Shown here: piece by piece, positions 7,933 through 16,342 of the stretch | Layout: every line of letters starts with the position of its first letter | How positions within the stretch are numbered: the first letter of the stretch is position 1 | The notes under the pieces: generated by a model | Told to the model about the DNA's origin: nothing | Databases searched by the model: none | The model's input: the letters and a program-made list of their open reading frames with translations, nothing else | Made by a program: the position numbers and the translations under genes | Source of the DNA: Candidatus Omnitrophota bacterium | GTDB lineage: Bacteria > Omnitrophota > Gorgyraeia > Zapsychrales > JAHFFX01 | Direction of reading: 5' to 3' | Assembly (NCBI GenBank): GCA_023247705.1 | Contig: JAHFFY010000011.1 | Span: forward strand, 19,457-59,843 | Length of the DNA stretch: 40,387 nt

Positions 7933-9963
7933 CTAAACGATTTTTTTAATAGATTGATACGTTGCTTCAAGCAACCGATCAATCTCCGGCATTGAAATCG
8001 CCAGCGGCGGCATAAGAACGATGACATTACCTAACGGCCGCAGGATCACACCGTGTTTACGGACTTCCTGACAAACCCTGACCCCGATCCGTTCTTCCCA
8101 CGGAAAAGGTTCTTTCGTGGTTCGGTCTTTCACCAACTCGATGCCGACCATCAAACCTTTTTGCCGGATGTCGCCAACCGAGGGTAAATTATAGAACTTT
8201 TTTAAGCCCTTCGCCAAATATTTTATTTTGGGCTGCAACCGCGCTAAGACACGCTCTTTTTGAAAGATCTTAAGGTTCGCCAGTGCCGCGGCACAGGCCA
8301 GAGGGTTGGCGGTATAGGTGTGGCCGTGGAAAAATGTTTTCTGGTCTTTGTAATCAAACAAAAAACCGTCAAAAACCTTTTGCGTCGTTAAAGTCGCGGC
8401 CAGCGGCAGATATCCCCCGGTCAAGCCCTTGGCGAGACAAAGAAAATCCGGCGTGACTTTTTCCTGTTCACAGGCAAACATCGTTCCGGTCCGGCCGAAT
8501 CCAGTAGCGACCTCATCGGCAATCAGAAAAATGTCGTATTGTTTGCAGAGTTTTGAAATCTTTCTAAGCAGCCCGGACGGCCAAACAATCATCCCGGCCG
8601 CGCCTTGCACGAGCGGTTCGATCACCAACGCCGCGATGGAGACGTGCTGTTTCTTAAAAAAATTTTCCAGTTTTTCTAAGCACTCCTTCGTATAAGCCGG
8701 ATATTTCTTGCCGGATGAACACCGATAAAAATCGGGAAATTCCACCTTGATCGTTTCAAAGATTAAATCCCGGTAAACTTTATGGAACAGCTCAATCCCG
8801 CCGACACTCACACTCCCCAGCGTGTCGCCATGATACGAATTTTTCAGATGTGCGATCTTGGATTTCTTGGTTTGGCCGGTATTCTTCCAATACTGATACG
8901 CCATCTTGATCGCCACTTCCACCGCAGTTGAACCGTTGTCCGAATAAAAAACCCTGGCCAAACCCTGTGGCGCGATTTCAATCAACTGTTTCGCCAGTTG
9001 AATCGCCGGAGGATTGGATAATCCCAGAAGAGTCGAATGGCTGACTTTGTTCAATTGCGCCTTGATCGCCTGATTGATCTCTTTTTTCCGGTGACCGTGC
9101 ACATTGACCCAGAGACTGGAAACGCCGTCGAGATAACGGTTGCCTTGGATGTCTTTCAAATAACACCCTTCTGCCTCATCAATGACCAGCGGTTCGCCGT
9201 CAAGCCAGTCTTTCATCTGGGTAAACGGATGCCAGAGGTATTCTTTATCCCAGGCACTCAAACGTTCGGCAGCGGGCGGTTTCATGTTGCGCACAAGTGT
9301 TTTCCAATGAACCCGCACAGAACATTTCGACAGAATATTTCTTGGGCTTAAAATCTTTAGATCAAGGTGCGGGATCGTTCCCAAAACATCCACGGCGCCG
9401 AATTGTTTGATCGCCGATGGATTTGTTTGTTCCGGAAGATTCAAAATTTTTTTGGATAAGGCACTGAAGATCACCCCTCTGATTTTTAATCCCTGCTCCC
9501 GCGCTTGCCGGATCGTCAACAACGCGTGGTTGATCGCGCCCAGCCCCAGCCGCGAAACGATGATCAATTCCGCGTCCAGTTCTTTGATCAGGTCGCAGAC
9601 CAGATAGTTATTCATGAGAGGAACCATCAACCCGCCGGCGCCTTCAATCAACAAAATGTCGTGCCGGTCCCGCAAGGTTTGATAAGTGTCCATGATCTTT
9701 TCAGGATGGATCTTGATTTTTGCCCGTTGGAAGGCCAGATGAGGCGACAACGGTTCCGGCGCGTGATAGGGGTTGATTTCTTCCAAAGGATCTTTAAGTT
9801 TCAAACATTTCTTCAAGAAGGCGGCGTCGTTGCCGGCGCATTGAACAGGTTTCATGACACCGACGTCGAAGCCGTTATGTTTTAAAAGCGTGCCGAAAAC
9901 AACGGTCGCGATGGTTTTGCCGACGCCGGTGTCGGTGCCGGTGATGAAAAAAGATTTTTTCAT
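7933..9963 (-). CDS. bioDA: Fused dethiobiotin synthetase / DAPA aminotransferase (BioD-BioA)
   Basis: One 676-residue frame joins two biotin enzymes. Residues 1 to about 225 are BioD: P-loop GTDTGVGKT (residues 8-16), KPVQ, EGAGGLMVPL and the GTIPHL end. From about residue 235 BioA follows: WHPFTQMKDW, YHGDTLG, IADEVATGFGRTG, and the PLP lysine in AKGLTGGYLPLA (K512). BioA converts KAPA to DAPA and BioD closes the ureido ring, so the fusion joins consecutive steps. The fusion order matches plant BIO3-BIO1. It is the last gene of the biotin operon, and no bioB follows in the window. Confidence 0.95.
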   Translation of the reverse strand: MKKSFFITGTDTGVGKTIATVVFGTLLKHNGFDVGVMKPVQCAGNDAAFLKKCLKLKDPLEEINPYHAPEPLSPHLAFQRAKIKIHPEKIMDTYQTLRDRHDILLIEGAGGLMVPLMNNYLVCDLIKELDAELIIVSRLGLGAINHALLTIRQAREQGLKIRGVIFSALSKKILNLPEQTNPSAIKQFGAVDVLGTIPHLDLKILSPRNILSKCSVRVHWKTLVRNMKPPAAERLSAWDKEYLWHPFTQMKDWLDGEPLVIDEAEGCYLKDIQGNRYLDGVSSLWVNVHGHRKKEINQAIKAQLNKVSHSTLLGLSNPPAIQLAKQLIEIAPQGLARVFYSDNGSTAVEVAIKMAYQYWKNTGQTKKSKIAHLKNSYHGDTLGSVSVGGIELFHKVYRDLIFETIKVEFPDFYRCSSGKKYPAYTKECLEKLENFFKKQHVSIAALVIEPLVQGAAGMIVWPSGLLRKISKLCKQYDIFLIADEVATGFGRTGTMFACEQEKVTPDFLCLAKGLTGGYLPLAATLTTQKVFDGFLFDYKDQKTFFHGHTYTANPLACAAALANLKIFQKERVLARLQPKIKYLAKGLKKFYNLPSVGDIRQKGLMVGIELVKDRTTKEPFPWEERIGVRVCQEVRKHGVILRPLGNVIVLMPPLAISMPEIDRLLEATYQSIKKIV

Positions 9964-10002
9964 GATTGATTTTTTAAAAGGTCTCCGAAAGCCGAGACGA
10001 TC

Positions 10003-10064
10003 ACCGGGCCGATGGGCTAAATTGATTCAACTTTAGCGATCGCAATTTAGCCCATCGGCCCGGT
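10003..10064. other. Long perfect hairpin between bioC and bioDA
   Basis: Arms 10003-10024 and 10043-10064 are perfectly complementary over 22 bp, around ACCGGGCCGATGGGCTAAAT, with an 18-nt loop. It lies 39 bp upstream of bioDA inside the operon. Without a T-run it is more likely an mRNA-processing or polarity element, or a dispersed repeat, than a terminator. Confidence 0.55.
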
Positions 10065-10107
10065 TGTCGCTTTATTCAAACCCAACTGATCCAATAGATC
10101 AATAAAG

Positions 10108-10140
10108 ACTGGAACACTGGAGCACTGGCGACTGGGGCAC
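10108..10140. repeat. Dispersed CCAGT-type repeat, inverted copy
   Basis: ACTGGAACACTGGAGCACTG and the following GCGACTGGGGCAC form tandem CTGG units ending exactly at the bioC stop codon. It is the reverse complement of the family at 5488-5518 and 13979-14006. Confidence 0.5.
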
Positions 10141-10929
10141 CTATTTCGTTTTTCTCGCCGAAACCCAAATCACCTCAAACGTCGCCACAACCCCCAAACG
10201 CTCCTTAAAATTCTTTGTGTAATATTCTTCCGCCCGCGCCAGCCAGTCTTTGCCGATGTAAAAATTTCTTTTCAACTGGTTCGCACCGATGGCTTGGACC
10301 CAGTTCAACAAACTCATCATATCCGGGAAATGGCTCTTCACGATTTCATAATCCACGACACACTCCTGAAAACCGGCCTGTTCCAACGCTAACTCAACTT
10401 CGTTTTGTCGTGCAAGCCGTTCGATCGCGAAGGCCTCATTGTGCTCCATCGTTGATTGCAGCGACACAAAAAGTTCGTCAAACGTATGATACCCGAACAA
10501 CGTCGCGGCGAATTCACCGCCGGGTTTTAATGTCCGGCCGACCAGCTCAAACGCCTCCGCCAGATCAGACACCCATTGATACGCGAGGTTGGAAACAATC
10601 ACATTGAAACTTTTTTCTTTAAACGGCAATCCGGCCGCATCCCCCTGAACAATCTTAAACCCTTCCGAATTATTTTGAGCGGCCGCCACCATCCCCGGCG
10701 CGGAATCAAGGCCAACGACCAAGGCATCCGGAAAATAAGTCTTCAAACGATTGGTCAGCCATCCTGTTCCCATCCCGACATCCAAAACGGCCTCAACCCG
10801 TTCTTTTGCTTTTATTTTTTTAATCAATTCGCGTCCGATCTCTTTGTGCAGTCCGGTCAAGACATCGTATTGTATGGCCGCATTCGAGAAAGTTTGACGG
10901 ATCTTTTGGTCGATAAAATGAAGGATCAT
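10141..10929 (-). CDS. bioC: Malonyl-ACP O-methyltransferase BioC
   Basis: This 262-residue SAM-dependent methyltransferase has motif I VLDVGMGTGWLTNRL, then VVGLDSAPGMVAAA, GDAAGLPFKEKSFNVIVSNL and LKPGGEFAATLFG. BioC methylates malonyl-ACP so that fatty acid synthesis can build the pimeloyl moiety. Its ATG overlaps the bioH stop (ATGA), showing translational coupling. Position between bioH and bioDA supports the assignment over a generic methyltransferase. Confidence 0.9.
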   Translation of the reverse strand: MILHFIDQKIRQTFSNAAIQYDVLTGLHKEIGRELIKKIKAKERVEAVLDVGMGTGWLTNRLKTYFPDALVVGLDSAPGMVAAAQNNSEGFKIVQGDAAGLPFKEKSFNVIVSNLAYQWVSDLAEAFELVGRTLKPGGEFAATLFGYHTFDELFVSLQSTMEHNEAFAIERLARQNEVELALEQAGFQECVVDYEIVKSHFPDMMSLLNWVQAIGANQLKRNFYIGKDWLARAEEYYTKNFKERLGVVATFEVIWVSARKTK

Positions 10930-11738
10930 TGTTTTCTTAAGAAATGTTCAACCGCTTGGTTGAATTCCAGGGGTTTGGTCAAAAACGGAAAATGTCCGCA
11001 ATGCTGGAAGAAATCCACTTTGATCTGCGGATACTGCGTCTTTAAAAACTGGATCGCCTCTTGAGAACAGATATAATCGTCGGTCCCATTGAGGATTTGA
11101 AACGGTTTCTGCATCTTGATAACTTTTTGAAAATCCTCCCGGGCATCTTCTTTTTCTAAAATCTCCAGAAATCCCTGGAGCGCTTCTTGCTGGGGGATCT
11201 GTTCTCTTTTTCTGAATTGATTTAACCATTTAAAACGCGGGCTCTGCCGTTCCTGCATCGTAAACAGAGAACGGAAAAAAATATTAACGATCTCCGGATA
11301 ATCCGTCTTCACTTGTTTTCCCAACATCCGGATGCGTTCCCGTTTTAAACCAAACGGATAACCCGCCGACTGACAAAATTTCGGTAAAGCTCCGACTAAA
11401 ATGACGCGGGTAACTCGATCCGGATCAAAACCAAACAATTTCAGCGCGACCAACCCGCCCAACGAACTTCCTATCACATTGATTTTCCAAACTCGCAATT
11501 TTTTCAGAATCTCGTTGAGGTCAACCACGATCTCTTTCAAAGACAATTTTTTCCAGGACGAATCACCGTGCCCGGGCAGATCAATGGTGATCACGCGATA
11601 ATCCTTAATAAAATATTCTCGCTGCTGGATCCACAACTGCGAATCTCCCGCCCAGCCGTGAATCAACACCAAAACCTCCCCTGTTCCATCAAGTGTATAA
11701 TACCAATCTAATCCTCTCTTGGTCCTTAAATGAGGCAT
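10926..11738 (-). CDS. bioH: Alpha/beta hydrolase, pimeloyl-ACP methyl ester esterase BioH
   Basis: A 270-residue alpha/beta hydrolase. The oxyanion region is VLIHGWAGDSQLW; the nucleophile Ser is in VIGSSLGGLVALKLFG; the acid is in NGTDDYICS and the His in HCGHFPFL. BioH releases pimeloyl-ACP from its methyl ester, the step after BioC chain elongation. The gene overlaps bioF by 13 bp and bioC by 4 bp, so it is firmly embedded in the biotin operon. Confidence 0.88.
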   Translation of the reverse strand: MPHLRTKRGLDWYYTLDGTGEVLVLIHGWAGDSQLWIQQREYFIKDYRVITIDLPGHGDSSWKKLSLKEIVVDLNEILKKLRVWKINVIGSSLGGLVALKLFGFDPDRVTRVILVGALPKFCQSAGYPFGLKRERIRMLGKQVKTDYPEIVNIFFRSLFTMQERQSPRFKWLNQFRKREQIPQQEALQGFLEILEKEDAREDFQKVIKMQKPFQILNGTDDYICSQEAIQFLKTQYPQIKVDFFQHCGHFPFLTKPLEFNQAVEHFLRKQ

Positions 11739-12901
11739 AGTTCCCGTCCAATCGCTTCTAATTGTTTCAGGACAAAATCCAAATCCTCTTTAGAATGGGT
11801 GGCCATGACTGTCAAACGCAACCGCGCCGTATGGACCGGGACCGTTGGAGGACGGATCGCCTGGAGAAAAATCCCTTTTTCAAATAATTTTCTCGAAAAA
11901 TCGACGGCCAACGCTGATTCTTTCACCACGATCGGAATGATCGGTGATTGCGAAGATAGCGTATCAAATCCCATGTCTTTGATGGCCTGCAACATATACC
12001 GGGTATTCTGCCAAAGTCGATCCCGGCGCTGTGGCTCTTCCTCCAGAATTTCAACAGCCCGCGCGGCGGCCCGCGTCACCGCAGGGGGCAAGCCCGTCGT
12101 ATAAATAAAACTGCGCGCGTGATTGATCAAAAACGAAATCACTGTTTGACTCCCGCAACAATACGCGCCGAATCCGCCAAGGGCCTTGCTCAACGTTCCC
12201 ATCTGGATATCAATCGATTCCTCAACCCCGAAATGTTCCGCAACGCCTTTCCCTTTTTGACCTAATACACCGAACCCATGAGCCTCGTCGATCATCACAA
12301 TCGCTTCATATTGTTTCGCGAGGCGCACGATCTGGTCCAACGGAGCTAAATCGCCGTCCATGCTAAAAACACTGTCGGTAATAATTATTTTCTTCTTAAA
12401 ACCACTCGCGTCCTTCAACCAGGATTCCAATGTGGTCATATCGTTATGGGGATACCGACGGAATTTAGCGCCGCTCAAGAGCATTCCATCAATAATCGAT
12501 GCGTGGTCCAGTTTGTCGGCAAAAATAATATCGCTGGAATCGCACATCGCCGCAATAATTCCGAGGTTGGCCATGTATCCGGTGTTAAAAACTAAACACG
12601 CTTCCGTGCCTTTAAAATCCGCGATCTTTTTTTCCAACGCCCGATGGGAAGACATGTTCCCGCAAACAAGCCGCGAGGCGCCGGATCCGAACCCTTCTTC
12701 TTGTACGGCCTGAATGGCCGCTGCGCACAGACGGGGATCATTCGCCAGCCCCAGATAATTGTTCGAACAGAAATTAATCAGCCTTCGGCCATCAATCGTC
12801 ACTTCGCGGTCTTGAGGACCATCGCAATTTTTCAGACTTCGTTTTAAACCTTTTTGTTCTAATTCAGTAAGGGTATTTTCTAAAAAAGAATAACTTGTCA
12901 T
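11726..12901 (-). CDS. bioF: 8-amino-7-oxononanoate (KAPA) synthase
   Basis: This 391-residue PLP enzyme condenses pimeloyl-ACP/CoA with alanine. Signatures are NFCSNNYLGLANDPR, GFGSGASRLVCGN, DEAHGFGVLGQKGKG, and the Schiff-base lysine in GTLSKALGGFGAYCCG. It is the AOS-family member expected between birA and bioH. Start ATG at 12899-12901. A neighbouring 2-amino-3-ketobutyrate ligase role is less likely given the operon. Confidence 0.93.
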   Translation of the reverse strand: MTSYSFLENTLTELEQKGLKRSLKNCDGPQDREVTIDGRRLINFCSNNYLGLANDPRLCAAAIQAVQEEGFGSGASRLVCGNMSSHRALEKKIADFKGTEACLVFNTGYMANLGIIAAMCDSSDIIFADKLDHASIIDGMLLSGAKFRRYPHNDMTTLESWLKDASGFKKKIIITDSVFSMDGDLAPLDQIVRLAKQYEAIVMIDEAHGFGVLGQKGKGVAEHFGVEESIDIQMGTLSKALGGFGAYCCGSQTVISFLINHARSFIYTTGLPPAVTRAAARAVEILEEEPQRRDRLWQNTRYMLQAIKDMGFDTLSSQSPIIPIVVKESALAVDFSRKLFEKGIFLQAIRPPTVPVHTARLRLTVMATHSKEDLDFVLKQLEAIGRELCLI

Positions 12902-12935
12902 TTGATTTAAAAAGATTTTCGGGGGGCACGTTTAA

Positions 12936-12974
12936 CGGGTTTACGCGTCTGGTAGCTCGACAACCCGTAACCCG
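12936..12974. other. Intergenic hairpin between birA and bioF
   Basis: CGGGTTTACG (12936-12945) pairs with CGTAACCCG (12966-12974) with one bulged T. The gap also has three CGGGTT-type direct repeats on the minus strand. It lies inside the operon; role unknown. Confidence 0.35.
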
Positions 12975-12991
12975 CAAACCCGCCAACTCAA

Positions 12992-13948
12992 TTAAAGCCG
13001 AACCACATCTCCAGCCATCTTCTTTGTGATGACGCCGGAATCCTGGCGAATCAATAAACCGCCATCCTGATCGATATCGATCGCTTCTCCTTCGATACTG
13101 CCCGCCGGGTCGGAAATCCGAATCCGTTGATTCAGGATAAGAGATAATTCTTTACATTTCTTGATCACAGGAAGAAAACCTTCTTCGCCTAAACGTAAAT
13201 ACCATTTCTCGATCCCCCGTAAAACTTCCTGAAAGATCTTAACGCGGTCATGGTCATGGCCGGTCTCATTCTTCAAAGAAGTCCCTACCGACGGTAAACC
13301 CGCTAATGCGGTATTAATGTTGATCCCGATGCCCACAATCACAAATTTAACGCGGTCCGTTTCTGCGTTCAATTCCGTCAGAATCCCGGCCAATTTTTTG
13401 CCGTTGACGAAAAGATCGTTGGGCCATTTAATCGAAACCTGCAGCCCCGCGGTTTTCTTAATAGTTTCTGTCAAAGCAACCCCGCACAAAAGTGTGAGCT
13501 TAGCCACTTCAACCGGTGCAAATTTCGGTCGGAGAATTAAAGACATATAAATGCCTTTCCCTTTCGCAGAGGCCCATTGACGTCCCAGACGTCCGCGTCC
13601 TTTCGTTTGGGTTTCCGCACAGACCACCGTTCCTTCGGATGCGCCCTCCATGGCCAATTTAAAAGCGACATCCATCGTTGAGGAGACTGTTTCTTCGTAA
13701 TCAATTCTTTTTCCTAACAATTTTGTGCCAAGTCCGTACTGAATCTCGTGCGGCAAAAGTTTATCCGGAACCGAAACCAATTTATAACCCAAATGCGGAA
13801 ACGCGATGATCTCATAACCAAGCTGTCGCAATTCCTGCATGTGCTTCCAGATGGCGGCCCGGCTTAAGTTCAGAGATTGGCTGATCTCTTCGCCTGAAAT
13901 ATAAGAATCGATTTTCTTCAAAAAATTAAGCGTTTGAATGGATTGCAT
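12992..13948 (-). CDS. birA: Biotin-protein ligase / biotin operon repressor BirA
   Basis: A 318-residue bifunctional BirA. The N-terminal winged helix (ISGEEISQSLNLSRAAIWKH) shows it can bind DNA, unlike ligase-only forms. The ligase core has SSTMDVAF, the biotinyl-AMP loop KGRGRLGRQWAS, and IKWPNDLFVNGKKLAGIL; a C-terminal SH3-like domain follows. It attaches biotin to acetyl-CoA carboxylase (accA lies in this window) and represses bio genes when biotin is ample. A matching operator lies upstream of the operon at 15362-15393. Confidence 0.94.
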   Translation of the reverse strand: MQSIQTLNFLKKIDSYISGEEISQSLNLSRAAIWKHMQELRQLGYEIIAFPHLGYKLVSVPDKLLPHEIQYGLGTKLLGKRIDYEETVSSTMDVAFKLAMEGASEGTVVCAETQTKGRGRLGRQWASAKGKGIYMSLILRPKFAPVEVAKLTLLCGVALTETIKKTAGLQVSIKWPNDLFVNGKKLAGILTELNAETDRVKFVIVGIGININTALAGLPSVGTSLKNETGHDHDRVKIFQEVLRGIEKWYLRLGEEGFLPVIKKCKELSLILNQRIRISDPAGSIEGEAIDIDQDGGLLIRQDSGVITKKMAGDVVRL

Positions 13949-13978
13949 GACGAATCAAAAATTTTTCCGATATGGGTT

Positions 13979-14076
13979 TCCAGTACCCCCGTCCCCAGCG
14001 TCCCAGTTGATTGAATTTCTTTATTATTAAAAAAAATTCAATCAAAACTGGAGAGCTGGCGGCTGAGGCACTGGGG
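13979..14076. repeat. Paired CCAGT-type repeats forming an imperfect hairpin
   Basis: One copy (13979-14006) and an inverted copy (14047-14076) flank a perfect 10-bp stem, GATTGAATTT (14009-14018) and AAATTCAATC (14034-14043). The whole gap between the desulfurase gene and birA can fold on itself. Confidence 0.55.
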
Positions 14077-14094
14077 AACCCTTGATTTTTTCTA

Positions 14095-15243
14095 TTAAAC
14101 CCGCGACGATCTTAATCGCCAAACGATGTCCGGCAGCTGTTCCAATAAATAATCGATGTGCTTTGGGGTGGTCCACCGGCCGATGGAGATTCTAAGAGAT
14201 CCGAAGGCCAACTCATCCGATAACCCGATCGCCTTTAACACATGCGAAGGCTCCAGCGCTCCCGCCGTGCAGGCCGATCCCATGGAAGCGCAAATCCCGA
14301 TCATATCCAGGCTCATTAAAAGCGATTCACTTTCCAGTCCGGCAAAAGAAAAATGCGCGTTATTCGGTAATCGATGAGAAAGATGTCCGTTGACGCGGAC
14401 ATCCGGGATGCGTTTGGGAATTTCAGTTAATAGCTGATCCCGCAGCGACAATTGTGTATTTGTTTCTTCTATCATCGAGCGGTCACACAGTTCAATCGCC
14501 TTGCCCAATCCAACGATACCCGGGACATTTTGCGTCGAAGCGCGCCGGCCTCTTTCCTGGTCGCCACCGAACAAATAATTTTCAACGGGTGTTCCTTGTC
14601 GGATATAAAGAGCTCCCACCCCTTTAGGACCGTAAAATTTATGCGCCGCCAACGCCAGCGTATCGCAGGATAAATCTTTGACCGAACACGGCAGATGCCC
14701 CGCGGTCTGAACTGCGTCCACATGAAAACAGATCTTATGCTCTTTCGCTATTTTTCCGATCGCCGGAATATCCTGGACAGTTCCAATTTCATTGCTCGCG
14801 TGCATCACCGCGATCAAAATCGTTTTGTCGGTAATCGCCCTGCGCACCTCTTGAGGATCAAGACAACCTTGCGTATCCACCGGAAGCCAGGTGATCCGAA
14901 AATCTTCTGATTTCAAAAAATTGGCTGCTTCGATGACGGAATGATGTTCAATCTTCGAGACTAGAAGATGGTTCCCGCTCTTTTTTAAACGACGCGCTAT
15001 TCCGATCAAGGCATGATTATTAGATTCCGTTCCTCCCGAGGTAAAAATAATTTCCTCGGATTTCGCATCAATAAAACGCGCCAAAGCCTCGCGCGCTTCT
15101 TCCACGACTTTTTTCGTTGCCCGGCCAAAACCGTGCGGGCTGGATGGGTTTCCGAACTCTTCAGACCAATACGGCTCCATGGCTTCGATCACGTGCGCAT
15201 CAACGGGTGTCGTTGAGGCGTAGTCAAAATAAATTTTTTCCAT
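14095..15243 (-). CDS. Cysteine desulfurase, NifS/IscS group I
   Basis: This 382-residue PLP enzyme takes sulfur from cysteine for Fe-S clusters or tRNA thiolation. It has YFDYASTTPVD, FTSGGTESNNHALIG, HVDAVQTAG, the PLP lysine in LAAHKFYGPKG, and the catalytic Cys in SMGSACTAG, the group I loop. It is the first gene of the biotin operon, directly behind a promoter with a BirA-like site. BioB, a Fe-S enzyme, uses its own cluster as sulfur donor, which gives a functional reason for the linkage, but bioB itself is not in the window. It may equally serve MnmA. Confidence 0.92.
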   Translation of the reverse strand: MEKIYFDYASTTPVDAHVIEAMEPYWSEEFGNPSSPHGFGRATKKVVEEAREALARFIDAKSEEIIFTSGGTESNNHALIGIARRLKKSGNHLLVSKIEHHSVIEAANFLKSEDFRITWLPVDTQGCLDPQEVRRAITDKTILIAVMHASNEIGTVQDIPAIGKIAKEHKICFHVDAVQTAGHLPCSVKDLSCDTLALAAHKFYGPKGVGALYIRQGTPVENYLFGGDQERGRRASTQNVPGIVGLGKAIELCDRSMIEETNTQLSLRDQLLTEIPKRIPDVRVNGHLSHRLPNNAHFSFAGLESESLLMSLDMIGICASMGSACTAGALEPSHVLKAIGLSDELAFGSLRISIGRWTTPKHIDYLLEQLPDIVWRLRSSRV

Positions 15244-15339
15244 AAATTTTATATTCTGATATCTATTAAAATTACTTCAGGAAGCTCAATGAAAGTTCCG
15301 AGTCCCCCCGGCAGTTTTATTTTCGGTGTTTGAGAGCCA

Positions 15340-15368
15340 ATCTTAGCCTTTCCGGGTTTTATTGTCAA
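15340..15368 (-). promoter_or_regulatory. Promoter of the desulfurase-birA-bioFHC-DA operon
   Basis: On the minus strand, TTGACA (15363-15368), a 17-bp spacer, then TAAGAT (15340-15345). The transcript would start near 15333, about 90 nt before the first gene. The -35 box lies inside the BirA-like operator. Confidence 0.65.
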
Positions 15369-15393
15369 CCACAATTGTTATTACAGTTGACGC
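15362..15393. promoter_or_regulatory. Candidate BirA operator
   Basis: TTGTCAACC (15362-15370), 14 bp, then AGTTGACGC (15385-15393): an imperfect palindrome matching the known TTGTNAACC-N14-16-GGTTNACAA BirA site at 6 of 9 bases in the second half. It covers the -35 box of the operon that encodes a DNA-binding BirA. Confidence 0.6.
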
Positions 15394-15458
15394 GAAGGCT
15401 CCACGTGCTTTTCCAAAATCCCATCCTGTTTTTTATGAAACAACCCCTGAAGGAATAA

Positions 15459-15487
15459 TTGACAAAAAATACCCCTGATGATATATT
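15459..15487 (+). promoter_or_regulatory. Strong promoter before the tRNA region
   Basis: TTGACA (15459-15464), 17-bp spacer, TATATT (15482-15487). It points at the tRNA-Ala region with a start near 15494, about 50 nt before the first tRNA shard. Confidence 0.65.
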
Positions 15488-15542
15488 TACCGAGCATATT
15501 TACCTAAAATTCGGATCAAACGATATTTGAAAACACTTTAAC

Positions 15543-15562
15543 AGGGATGTAGCTCAGTTTGG
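15543..15562 (+). pseudogene. tRNA 5'-half shard
   Basis: AGGGATGTAGCTCAGTTTGG looks like the acceptor and D-arm start of a tRNA (GCTCAG D-stem) and shares TAGCTCAGTTTGG with the intact tRNA-Ala. The tRNA is broken off after the D-loop. It can pair imperfectly (5 of 7) with the acceptor of the 3' shard ending at 15853. Confidence 0.6.
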
Positions 15563-15588
15563 TTCCGACGTTCCCTAAAAAAATTTCA

Positions 15589-15662
<74 letters not shown>

Positions 15663-15723
15663 TATTAATTTGCGTTGGTTGGAATCCCGACTTCACTAAA
15701 GAAACCAATAGAAAAAATTGAAC

Positions 15724-15734
15724 GAGAGCGCTTG
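15724..15734 (+). pseudogene. tRNA-Ala internal shard
   Basis: GAGAGCGCTTG is identical to the D-stem/anticodon-stem junction of the intact tRNA-Ala (15610-15620). Alone it is short, but it lies in order between the 5' and 3' shards of a second tRNA-Ala. Confidence 0.35.
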
Positions 15735-15808
15735 TCTTGATATTTTCTAGAATAATTTATTGAAATCGGGATTCCGATTTCAACAGTTAATCTAAGAGAA
15801 CATCGGGA

Positions 15809-15853
15809 CATGGCATGCAAGAGGTCAGGGGTTCGCCCCCCTCAGCTCCACCA
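15809..15853 (+). pseudogene. tRNA-Ala 3'-half shard with CCA
   Basis: CATGGCATGCAAGAGGTC (15809-15826) is identical to the anticodon arm of the intact tRNA-Ala, followed by a degraded T-arm (AGGGGTTCGCCCCCCT) and CAGCTCCACCA. The CCA end is encoded here, unlike in the intact gene, so this comes from a different tRNA-Ala gene. Confidence 0.75.
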
Positions 15854-15924
15854 ATTTTATTTTCTAGAAATTACCTTGGAGAAAGAAAATAACGACGCGA
15901 AATCAAATCCTTCTTTTAATCGGT

Positions 15925-16296
15925 TTGATTGAGATCCTTATTGGAGGAATAACGCTTGCGGCTGTTCTTATGTCCTGTTTTTTTTCTTTCAACACCAAAC
16001 CGCCCAATATCCTTCTCTTTGTCCTTGTGACCGCCATTACTTCGACGTCATTAGGGGTGGGGATTTTGAAGCTTAATCAAACGGCGTATGATCTGTTGAT
16101 CTATTTTTCTTCGGTGATCATCTTAAGCAAGATAATGATTTTCGCGAATATCATTTATCTGAACAACACGTTAGAGACATTTATTCCCGCGCGGGTCAAA
16201 AATACGATTTCGGTTCTTTATCATGGCAGCGTGATTCTTTATCTGAGACAAAAAAAAATAAAGAAAATTTTTTATAATCATAACGTTTCGTTATAA
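15925..16296 (+). CDS. Small hydrophobic membrane protein of unknown function
   Basis: From the TTG at 15925 the product has 123 residues with about three membrane segments (ILIGGITLAAVLMSCFF; ILLFVLVTAITSTSLGVGIL; LLIYFSSVIILSKIMIFANI) and a basic tail. The frame stays open upstream to 15868. A perfect GGAG (15878-15881) is spaced 7 nt from an ATA codon at 15889, which would give 135 residues starting ITTRNQILLLIGL. I think this ATA, or an ATG mutated to ATA, is the true start. The function is unknown; it sits between two tRNA clusters. Confidence 0.6.
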   Translation: MIEILIGGITLAAVLMSCFFSFNTKPPNILLFVLVTAITSTSLGVGILKLNQTAYDLLIYFSSVIILSKIMIFANIIYLNNTLETFIPARVKNTISVLYHGSVILYLRQKKIKKIFYNHNVSL

Positions 16297-16342
16297 TCGT
16301 GGCGGTGTTCTGTTTTGATTCAACGCCCCTGATCAAAATCTT

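Noticed and set aside
12961-12990. Three GGG runs with short loops (possible G-quadruplex)
   Set aside because: Only three G-tracts occur at suitable spacing, so a four-stranded structure is not supported.
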